A stretch of 64,000 nt of DNA from Acidobacteriota bacterium (GTDB taxonomy: Bacteria; Acidobacteriota; Thermoanaerobaculia; Multivoradales; Multivoraceae). The notes beneath the pieces were generated by a model that saw only the letters and a list, made by a program, of their open reading frames with translations, was not told the DNA's origin and did no database searches. Where the stretch lies: positions 291,581 to 355,580 of the forward strand of contig JAJCXN010000041.1 of the NCBI GenBank assembly GCA_029263415.1, read 5' to 3'. A program made the position numbers and the translations under genes. Shown in pieces: positions 18,808-25,916 of this stretch. The stretch's first letter is position 1; every line of letters begins with the position of its first letter.

Positions 18808-19533
18808 CTAGCTGTCGCGCTGATCTGACGGCGACAGCGATTGCCGCAACGCGTCGAGCAGCACGGGTATGGGCTGCGCGCCGGGAAGCGCCAACTGTCC
18901 GGCGATGAGGAAGAAAGGGACGCCGCTAACTCCCATTTTTTGGGCCGCCATCTCGTCGCTACGGACCTGGTCCGAGAACTCGTCGCCGCTCAGCACTGCT
19001 AAAGCACCGTTGCGATCAAGTCCAACCTCGGCTGCGAGCTTTGCAAGTTGATCGTGATCAGAGATGGACAGCCCTTCGTGGAGGTAGGCCGTGAACAGCC
19101 GCTCCTTCATCTCGGTGGCACGGCCTGGCATCTCGGTGGCATGGCCTGGCATCTCGGTGGCATGGCCTGCCATCTCGGTGGCACGGCCTGATTGACCGGC
19201 CCACGCGACCAGCCGGTGGGCGTCGAAAGTGTTCGACGGGCGGATGCGATCGAAGCGAAGTTCGAGACCAGCGTCACGACCGAAGTCGACCATTCGGTCC
19301 ACCATGGCCTGGCCGCCGTCGTGCGTGGTCCGGTACTTCTTGGCGAGGCGCTCTGCGTAGTCGATCTGCTCGGGTGCAATCTTGGATGCATGGGGGTTGA
19401 GCTCGAACGCGTGCCATCGTACGTGGGTGTGCACGCCGAGTTCCTCAAGAGCCCCTTCCAGGTTGCGTTTGCCTACCCAGCACCATGGACAGGCGATGTC
19501 GGACCAAATGTCGATCGTCAAGGGTTCGCTCAT
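18808..19533 (-). CDS. DsbA-family (FrnE-like) thiol oxidoreductase with internal repeat expansion
   Basis: Thioredoxin-fold protein of 241 aa of the DsbA/FrnE type, with the CPWC active site in WSDIACPWCWVGKRN near residue 16 and the family C-terminal GVSGVPFFLIAGQLALPGAQ including the cis-proline segment. No signal peptide is seen, as is usual for FrnE-like proteins, so it is probably a cytosolic dithiol-disulfide isomerase or polyketide-type oxidoreductase. Oddity: the helical insertion contains four tandem heptads based on ATEMxG, encoded by four near-identical 21-bp units. Most family members would have a single such segment leading into MKERLFTAY. The reading frame is intact. Confidence 0.9.
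   Translation of the reverse strand: MSEPLTIDIWSDIACPWCWVGKRNLEGALEELGVHTHVRWHAFELNPHASKIAPEQIDYAERLAKKYRTTHDGGQAMVDRMVDFGRDAGLELRFDRIRPSNTFDAHRLVAWAGQSGRATEMAGHATEMPGHATEMPGRATEMKERLFTAYLHEGLSISDHDQLAKLAAEVGLDRNGALAVLSGDEFSDQVRSDEMAAQKMGVSGVPFFLIAGQLALPGAQPIPVLLDALRQSLSPSDQRDS
19108..19191 (-). repeat. In-frame 21-bp tandem repeat (4 units) inside the FrnE-like gene
   Basis: Four consecutive 21-bp units start at 19108, 19129, 19150 and 19171. Each begins CATCTCGGTGGCA on the plus strand, and they differ only at the position giving Arg or His and at the unit edges. The period is a multiple of three, so each unit adds a heptad to the protein without a frameshift. This is a possible slippage site that could vary in copy number between strains. 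Confidence 0.95.
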
Positions 19534-19813
19534 TGGTTGACTCTAGCGTCCCGGTCGCGATATGCGCTGTCGCGATAGAGGAACTCGGGGTTGTTGCTGC
19601 TCTTGGCTGGCGCCTGAAAGTGCGAGCTACCTCGCCGTGCATCGAGCCTTAGTTGTGCCCGATGGCAGCGAGTTGGGGTCAGTGGGCGGCCTTGTGGGTG
19701 TGTCTGCCGCTTCTTCAGCTACGGCTCCGAGCCGAGGTGAGGGTAGAATGGGCACAGATTCCCCTCAGCTCGAACTGCGCACCGACGCGCAACATTCTCC
19801 AAAGGAAAACGCC

Positions 19814-21190
19814 ATGTCAGCTGCTCGCTACCTCGCTGTCCTCGTCGCGCTTTGTTTCACCGTGCCCGTGTGGTCAGCACCGCCGAGCAACTCGACTGAC
19901 ACCGGTGCGGTCACCTGGTCGGACGACATCGCGCCCTTGGTGTTCGAGAAGTGCGTGCGCTGTCATCGGCCTGGGCAAACCGCGCCCATGTCATTGCTCA
20001 GCTATGACGAGGCTCGTCCTTGGGCCAAGTCGATCAGGAACGTGACCACTGCGCGCACGATGCCACCGTGGTTTGCTAATCCGAATCACGGTGCGTTTGT
20101 CGAGGATCCGACGCTGACGGACGCCCAGATTGAGATGCTGGGCAAGTGGGTCGAATCAGGCGCGCCAGCTGGCGACCTGGCCAAGGCTCCGCAGCCGCCG
20201 ACCTTTACCACTGACTGGCAGATGGGTGACCCCGACGTGATCTTCACCATGGAGCCGTTCACGGTGACCGACGAAATGGAAGATCACTACCAGTGGGTGC
20301 AAGTCGAGAACCACCTGAGTGAGGATCGCTGGATCAAGTCGATGGAGGTGCACGCAACGTTTGCTGAAGCCGTACATCACAACTTGACCTATCTCGGTCC
20401 TGGCGATGCCACCATTCAGAGCGTCAAGGGTGCCGGCCAGATCGACCTGGACTTCGTCAGCGGTTGGGGGCCTGGGGTTGAGCCTATGGTCTACCCGGAG
20501 GGCTATGGCAAGTTGTTGCCTGCTAACAGCACCGTGTTCTTTCAAATGCACTACCACAAGACACCGGGCCCAGGCACTGGCGGCATTGACCAGACGTCGG
20601 TCGCTATGTCTTTCTATGATGAGAAGCCTGAGAACGTCATCGCCACGATGTGGATCGTTGATCCGATTCTCGACATTGCGCCCGGTGAGGCTGCCTATGC
20701 GTCGAGTTCATCCTTCACGGTGGAGCATGACGCCAAGCTGTTCAACTTCACACCGCACATGCATTTGCGTGGCACGGCGATGCGCTTCACAGCCGAGCAT
20801 CCGGATGGCAAAGAAGACGTCCTGCTCGATGTTGTCGACTACGACTTCAACTGGCAGCTGACGTACACGCCCACGGAACCCACGTTGATCCCCGCCGGGA
20901 CCAAGATCTCAGTCGATGCGTTGTTTGATAACTCTGCTGACAATCCGCTCAATCCAGATCCGACCATCCGAGTTCGGTTTGGCGAGAAGACCACCGACGA
21001 GATGATGGTGGGCTTCCTTCACTACAGCTATGTGGACCAGGAAGCACAAACGGATATGCCGACCTTCTCGGTGCCTGAAGAGATGCGGCAGCAGACCGAG
21101 CAGATTCAGCGCATGCGCAAGCAGCAGCGCGAGCAAAAGCAGGCGGCTGAGGCAGAAGCAGGGGCAGAGGCAGGGGCGAAGCAGAACTGA
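19814..21190 (+). CDS. Exported haem c / copper type II monooxygenase-like protein
   Basis: About 458 aa from the ATG at 19814, which has AAAGGA seven bases upstream and begins a good signal peptide (cleavage expected after PVWSA). The N-terminal domain has one haem c site, FEKCVRCHRPGQ. The rest resembles copper type II ascorbate-dependent monooxygenase-like domains found in bacterial thiol-oxidoreductase annotations, with histidine clusters AVHHNLTYLGPG, FFQMHYHKTPG and FTPHMHLRGTAM and a methionine-rich C-terminus. It is predicted to be a periplasmic redox protein; neither electron partner nor substrate can be named. The C-terminal 25 residues are a Glu/Gln/Ala-rich charged tail. A longer frame back to 19562 runs over the preceding gap and was rejected. 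Confidence 0.85.
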   Translation: MSAARYLAVLVALCFTVPVWSAPPSNSTDTGAVTWSDDIAPLVFEKCVRCHRPGQTAPMSLLSYDEARPWAKSIRNVTTARTMPPWFANPNHGAFVEDPTLTDAQIEMLGKWVESGAPAGDLAKAPQPPTFTTDWQMGDPDVIFTMEPFTVTDEMEDHYQWVQVENHLSEDRWIKSMEVHATFAEAVHHNLTYLGPGDATIQSVKGAGQIDLDFVSGWGPGVEPMVYPEGYGKLLPANSTVFFQMHYHKTPGPGTGGIDQTSVAMSFYDEKPENVIATMWIVDPILDIAPGEAAYASSSSFTVEHDAKLFNFTPHMHLRGTAMRFTAEHPDGKEDVLLDVVDYDFNWQLTYTPTEPTLIPAGTKISVDALFDNSADNPLNPDPTIRVRFGEKTTDEMMVGFLHYSYVDQEAQTDMPTFSVPEEMRQQTEQIQRMRKQQREQKQAAEAEAGAEAGAKQN

Positions 21191-21198
21191 GCTCAGGC

Positions 21199-21223
21199 GC
21201 GAGCGGTGCAAGTCGCCGCTCGC
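21199..21223 (+). terminator. Stem-loop after the haem-copper protein gene
   Basis: GCGAGCGG (21199-21206) pairs perfectly with CCGCTCGC (21216-21223) around a 9-nt loop, starting nine bases after the stop codon. No U-tract follows, so it may be a 3'-end stabiliser or a weak or factor-dependent terminator. The remaining roughly 320 bp up to the next gene show no other structure. Confidence 0.4.
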
Positions 21224-21546
21224 GATCCGAACTGCAGCTTGAGGTCAACACGGGTCCTTGCTAATGAGGTCCTTACCTAAAGAGGACCGTGCTCGATGGC
21301 GCGCTTGAGGGGTGGTGAGCAGTGACTCTTCACTATCCGGAGTGACCAAGACCTGTTCCGTGGCGTGTCCAGGGGAGCCGCTTCAATAGCCTTTTGGAGC
21401 GTTCAGTCCGAGTAGGGTCGCCTTGGTGACAGGTGTAGTCCAGGACGACAAGTACCGAATGCGTCGTGTAAGCGTAAACTTTGCCACCGCACCACGGGAC
21501 CTTCTCAGAAGGTCTTGGCACCCACCCAGCAACATGGCGGCCTCTC

Positions 21547-23175
21547 ATGATCAACCATCGGTCTTCCTCCGTCTCGGCGCCCTGCACCTCTCTTCGGTCG
21601 ACGCGTTTGAGATCATCACTCGTTGCGATCGCATGTGGTCTCGTCGCGTTGCTCTCATTGAGCGCCACACTCGGCGCTCAAGCCGAAGCCGACACCACCA
21701 CAGAATCGGCCTCCTCTGCTAAGAAAGTAAACGCAGCGAAGGCGTCCAGGCCGATTCCGGCCCCGGTCTCGGTTGAGACGCAGCACAGTGGAACCTTCAA
21801 CGGCGAACGGATTGCCTACCGAGCCTTGGTCGAAGACGTGCGTCTGAAAAGGGATGATGGCAAGCCCTGGGTCAGCGTGTTCACCACCAGCTACCTGCGC
21901 GATGGTGATGGTAGATCGAGTGCGCGACCGGTGATGTTTGTATTCAACGGTGGCCCTGGATCGTCCTCGACCTGGTTGCACATGGGCGTGATCGGCCCGC
22001 GCCGGGTGGAAGTGCCCAGCGACGCTGGGCACCCAGGGCTCCCTCCTTATGCCATCAGCGACAACGTGTTCAGCCCGCTCGACGTTGCTGACCTCGTCTT
22101 TGTCGACCCTCCCGGCACCGGGTTCAGTCGACTGGTGGGGGACGGGAAGCCTGAGGAGGTCTACGGTCTCCGCGAGGACGCACGGACCGTCGCGTCGGTG
22201 GTGCGCGAGTGGGTGAGGGCGCATGGCCGTTGGAATTCTCCGATCTACCTCCTGGGCGAGAGCTTCGGAACCACTCGAGCGGCGGCGATGCTGCCAGAGC
22301 TTCAGCGAGGCTCCGAGCCGGTTGCTGTTGCTGGTGTCTTGTTGATCTCGCAGGCAATGGACTACACCGGCAGTACTCCTTACGTCGACAACAACTACAT
22401 CTCAACCGTGACCTACGTGCTCACCATGGCGGCCACTGCGTGGTACCACGGCAAGGTTGATCGCGCTGGTCGCACACTGGAGGCCTTTCTTGATGAGGTT
22501 CGTGCGTTCGCGATCGACGAGTACTTGCCAGCTTTGTTCCGAGGAAGCTCACTGGACAAGGCCTCCGAGCAGGCAATAGCGGAGAAGCTCGCTGGCTATC
22601 TAGGCCTTGATGTGGGCTACGTTCTACGCTCTCGTCTGCGCGTCAACTCAAACCGCTTCGTCAAAGAACTCCTGCGAGATGAAGGACTTGCGGTGGGCAG
22701 GTTGGATGGCCGCTACACGGCAGATGAGATCGACGACATCTCCGAACGCCCATCGTTTGATGCTGCGTCGTCTGCGATTTCGACCGCCTTCAGCGTCGCC
22801 ATTCACCAGCATCTGAGCGAGCAGCTGAAGGTGAAACTCGATCGCCCGTACCATGTCTCAGGCCCCGAGGTGTCGAAGAACTGGGTTTGGGATCGCACGC
22901 TGTCCAAGGGCGGTGAGCCCAACTACGTGAACACAGCCGGTGACCTCGCCGATGCGTTGAGCTACAACCCGACACTGCGTGTGCTGGTTGCCTCTGGCTA
23001 CTACGACTACGCAACGCCATTCTTTGATGCGGAGTACACCCTCTACCGTCACGGGATCGATATGGACCGAGTGACCATGACCTACTACGAGGCCGGCCAC
23101 ATGATGTACGTTCATGAACCTTCGCTCGCTGCGGTTGCAGATGACATTCGAACTTTCATCACCAGCGCTCCATAG
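21547..23175 (+). CDS. Exported S10-family serine carboxypeptidase-like protein
   Basis: About 542 aa from the ATG at 21547, with a long Sec signal peptide (SSLVAIACGLVALLSLSATLGAQA). It has S10 hallmarks in order: FNGGPGSSSTW near 135, the nucleophile GESFGTTRA at Ser239, the acid in DYATPFF at Asp487, and GHMMYVHE at His518. A complete Ser-Asp-His triad is therefore present. It is a predicted periplasmic or secreted carboxypeptidase releasing C-terminal residues, possibly at acidic pH as in the family. It is first in a run of four same-strand genes with tiny gaps or overlaps; the next gene starts 13 bp downstream. Confidence 0.92.
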   Translation: MINHRSSSVSAPCTSLRSTRLRSSLVAIACGLVALLSLSATLGAQAEADTTTESASSAKKVNAAKASRPIPAPVSVETQHSGTFNGERIAYRALVEDVRLKRDDGKPWVSVFTTSYLRDGDGRSSARPVMFVFNGGPGSSSTWLHMGVIGPRRVEVPSDAGHPGLPPYAISDNVFSPLDVADLVFVDPPGTGFSRLVGDGKPEEVYGLREDARTVASVVREWVRAHGRWNSPIYLLGESFGTTRAAAMLPELQRGSEPVAVAGVLLISQAMDYTGSTPYVDNNYISTVTYVLTMAATAWYHGKVDRAGRTLEAFLDEVRAFAIDEYLPALFRGSSLDKASEQAIAEKLAGYLGLDVGYVLRSRLRVNSNRFVKELLRDEGLAVGRLDGRYTADEIDDISERPSFDAASSAISTAFSVAIHQHLSEQLKVKLDRPYHVSGPEVSKNWVWDRTLSKGGEPNYVNTAGDLADALSYNPTLRVLVASGYYDYATPFFDAEYTLYRHGIDMDRVTMTYYEAGHMMYVHEPSLAAVADDIRTFITSAP

Positions 23176-23188
23176 GGGACGCTCTGCT

Positions 23189-23659
23189 GTGACTGAAGAA
23201 GCGCACTCAAGCCCGAACGGATCTGCCAAAAGTATGGCTCAACGGTTGGCCGTGTGGTGTCTGCTCGGCCTTGCCGGTTGGACAACGGTCTATGTGGTGA
23301 GAGCGACTGTGGCAACGCAAGAAGTCCCTGCCGCGTCGCCCGACCTTCCACCATGGGCTTGGGAGCTCGGTGCTCCAGGTCCAGAACCGTTGCGTGCTCT
23401 GCTGCGTGAGGTGCGCGAAGTTTTGCCTCCAGACAGTCGTTTGATGCTTGATTCCTACCGGTGGGGCGCCCCGGGGGACATTTTGATCCTGCTGGCTTGG
23501 GTTCGCTATGGATTGGTAGAGCAACGCGTCTCGGCACACATCGCACGACCGAAGTCGGAAGCGTTCTTGTTGGTCTACCCTGCGGGTCCGTCTCGTTTAC
23601 AAGGTGCCACAGTGGTGCTCGATCATGAGCACGCGACTCTCTACTCGGTGGCGCCGTGA
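23189..23659 (+). CDS. Small membrane-anchored hypothetical protein
   Basis: About 156 aa from a GTG at 23189, which has AGGGGA nine bases upstream. An internal ATG at 23234 is the alternative and would start just before the single hydrophobic segment (LAVWCLLGLAGWTTVYVV). The rest is a small soluble domain. No family was recognised. Its 3' end overlaps the following membrane-protein gene by four bases (GTGA), so the two are probably made together and may form a complex; the soluble domain would then sit on the periplasmic side as an accessory to the transferase-like protein. Confidence 0.75.
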   Translation: MTEEAHSSPNGSAKSMAQRLAVWCLLGLAGWTTVYVVRATVATQEVPAASPDLPPWAWELGAPGPEPLRALLREVREVLPPDSRLMLDSYRWGAPGDILILLAWVRYGLVEQRVSAHIARPKSEAFLLVYPAGPSRLQGATVVLDHEHATLYSVAP

Positions 23660-24948
23660 AGCTTGTCGGGCTACTGATTTGGATCGCTCTTGCGGCACTT
23701 GTTGGTCTGCGCTTACCCCTTGGACGCGTGGGTCTCGGAGTTCGGGCGCTTGCGGGCGTCGTTGCGTTGCACTTCGCGTTGGTGGCGATGGACGCGCTGC
23801 GGGTTTCTTGGTCGCGAACCGCCCTCTTGATCCTGGCAGTGGGTGTCGCCTTTGGCGCTCGCAAAGCGCTAGCTGAAGGGCGCGATCACGTCACGGTTGC
23901 GCTTTCTGGGTTCGGTTGGGGGGATGCAGTGGCGTTGGTTTCGATTGCCTGTTTCGGATGGGTCACCGTGACTCTGCAGGCAGTGCACTCCGATTTCGTT
24001 TACCACTGGGGTGTGAAGGGGCAACGCTTCGCGATGGCGCGAGGGATCGACTGGACCTTCCTCACGTTTCCCGAGGGTGCGATCTTTCATCCGGACTATC
24101 CTCATCTTGTGCCCAACGCTTATGCCGCGATCGCGGTCTTGAGCGGTGTCTGGAGTGAGCGCGCGATCCTCCTAACCAACGTGGCGTTGGTCGTGATCTT
24201 GTGGCTGGTGGTTCGTGAAGGCTTGGCTCGGCTCGGGGTGGAGGGCGTCGAGCATCAAGCTGGAGTGGCGAGCATCGTTGGGCTAGTTGCGGGGTTTGCC
24301 ATCTACTACAACCAAGCGGGTGGCGCAGACTTACCCATGGCCATCAGTTTGACCGCCGCGGGTCTCATGCTGTGTGTGATCGATCGAGCCTCGAGCGAGT
24401 CCTCTCCAATGAGTGATTTTCTCGGGCTCGGATTTGTTCTGGCGTTCTTGGCGACCAGCAAACTCGAGGGACTCGTGGCTGCGGTTTGGCTAGGTCTTGT
24501 CTTTTTGCTTTTCATGCGTCGGCAGTGGCTTGCGAAACCTCTACGCTTGCTTGCGGTCGCGGGGCCTGCGGCCGCTGTTGTTGTACCTTGGTTTGTCGCC
24601 ATGATGTCGTTGGGTCTACTGCGCGGTACCGGGAGCGCTCACGCGCTGCAAACGGATCGTCTGACGACGGTGGCTGGTGCTGTATTCGAGGTGATGACGG
24701 CGAGCTATTGGCAAATGCTGCCACTGCTCTTGTTTACGTTGCCTGTGTTGCTGGTGATTCGTCGCACTCGGATGCTGGCCTTAGTGGTGCTCGGGCCAAT
24801 GGTGGTCTACGGTGTGACCTTCCTCACATCGGAGAATGATCCGGTGATGTACATCGCGATGACGGTGCCGCGCCTCTTGCTTCACTTTCTGCCCACCACT
24901 GTTGTTGCGATCGTCGTGGCCTTAGGACTCCGCGAGCGCGCATGCTGA
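23656..24948 (+). CDS. Polytopic membrane protein, GT-C glycosyltransferase-like
   Basis: 430 aa with roughly ten hydrophobic segments, starting at a GTG that overlaps the upstream stop. After the first few helices comes an aspartate in HSDFVYHWGVKGQRFA (Asp113), and then a long loop with PDYPHLVPNAYAAIA. Both features recall the first external loop of GT-C glycosyltransferases and PMT-like enzymes that use polyprenyl-linked sugars. No closer family was recognised. It overlaps the spermidine-synthase-like gene by seven bases. The probable role is transfer of a sugar in the periplasm onto a lipid, polysaccharide or protein; this is inference from topology and the single motif. Confidence 0.75.
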   Translation: MKLVGLLIWIALAALVGLRLPLGRVGLGVRALAGVVALHFALVAMDALRVSWSRTALLILAVGVAFGARKALAEGRDHVTVALSGFGWGDAVALVSIACFGWVTVTLQAVHSDFVYHWGVKGQRFAMARGIDWTFLTFPEGAIFHPDYPHLVPNAYAAIAVLSGVWSERAILLTNVALVVILWLVVREGLARLGVEGVEHQAGVASIVGLVAGFAIYYNQAGGADLPMAISLTAAGLMLCVIDRASSESSPMSDFLGLGFVLAFLATSKLEGLVAAVWLGLVFLLFMRRQWLAKPLRLLAVAGPAAAVVVPWFVAMMSLGLLRGTGSAHALQTDRLTTVAGAVFEVMTASYWQMLPLLLFTLPVLLVIRRTRMLALVVLGPMVVYGVTFLTSENDPVMYIAMTVPRLLLHFLPTTVVAIVVALGLRERAC

Positions 24949-25838
24949 GACGGTCGGGCGGGGGCTGGCGAGCGCATGGAGCCATCGCGATTGCGATCGC
25001 CGCGTGCGCATGCACTGTGCAGGAGCAAGTGGTGTTTCAGGCCACGTCTCCATTCCAAGAGGTTGTGGTCACCGAGACTAGCGACCGAGTCCGAACACTT
25101 CGGTTCGGCGAGGGCGGTGCGGTGCAGAGTCAAGCACGGGTTGGTCGGCCCGATCAGTTGCTGGTGCCCTACGTGCGTGCTGCCATGGCGGGCCTGGTGT
25201 TTAGCCCGGAACCTGAGCGGGTATTGGTGGTCGGATTAGGTGGCGGCTCGATCCCAAACTTCATCGCGCACAACTATCCATCGGCTCACGTTGACGCCGT
25301 GGAGATCGATCCGGTCGTGGTCGACGTCGCCCGTGACTGGTTTGGCGTTTCAGAGGGTGATCGCTTACGACTGGTCGTTGAAGACGGGCGACAGTTCGTC
25401 GAACGGGTGAGCGAACCCTACGACGTGATCTTTCTGGACGCCTTTGGAGAGTCCTCGATTCCTCCCACCTTGACCAGTCGGGAGTTCCTCGAGGCCGTTC
25501 GACGTGCCGTTGGTACTGAAGGCGTGGTGATTGCCAACGTGTGGAGTGGTCCGCTGAACCCGCTGTACGGCTCTATGGCAACCACCTACCAGACTGTCTT
25601 TGACGAGTTCTACTTGTTTGACGTCCCACGTCGAGCCAATCGGATATTCGCTCTCTTGCCACGCGCAGCGACACTTGAGCCAGCGGCACTTGCACAGCGA
25701 CTCACCCAGTTGTCTCGTCGCTTGAGTGGCGATCTTGAACTCTCGAGCCTGGTGGAAAGGCGAGATGTGCGCGTCACCGATCGAGACTTTGGTGGCGAAG
25801 TTCTGTCTGACCTGCCATCAGGCCGCGACTTCAACTAG
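24942..25838 (+). CDS. Spermidine-synthase-like protein with N-terminal export/anchor sequence
   Basis: 298 aa. The core (about 55-255) is a class-I methyltransferase-fold aminopropyltransferase-like domain with VLVVGLGGGSIPN (nucleotide site), DAVEIDPVVVDVA, VVEDGRQFV and FLDAFGESSIPP. Upstream is a positively charged N-terminus followed by an alanine-rich hydrophobic stretch with cysteines (AIAIAIAACAC), which looks like a signal anchor or lipoprotein signal. That is unusual for a polyamine enzyme, because it would place a SAM-type domain outside the cytoplasm. Such spermidine-synthase-like proteins often occur beside membrane proteins and are not proven to make spermidine. It is the last gene of the four-gene run. 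Confidence 0.8.
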   Translation: MLRRSGGGWRAHGAIAIAIAACACTVQEQVVFQATSPFQEVVVTETSDRVRTLRFGEGGAVQSQARVGRPDQLLVPYVRAAMAGLVFSPEPERVLVVGLGGGSIPNFIAHNYPSAHVDAVEIDPVVVDVARDWFGVSEGDRLRLVVEDGRQFVERVSEPYDVIFLDAFGESSIPPTLTSREFLEAVRRAVGTEGVVIANVWSGPLNPLYGSMATTYQTVFDEFYLFDVPRRANRIFALLPRAATLEPAALAQRLTQLSRRLSGDLELSSLVERRDVRVTDRDFGGEVLSDLPSGRDFN

Positions 25839-25916
25839 CATCCCGTTGCTGGCGCAGACTGTGTGCGCTTGACCCCATTTTCCCAACGTTGATCCCTTGC
25901 AGAAAGAGCGGTTTGC

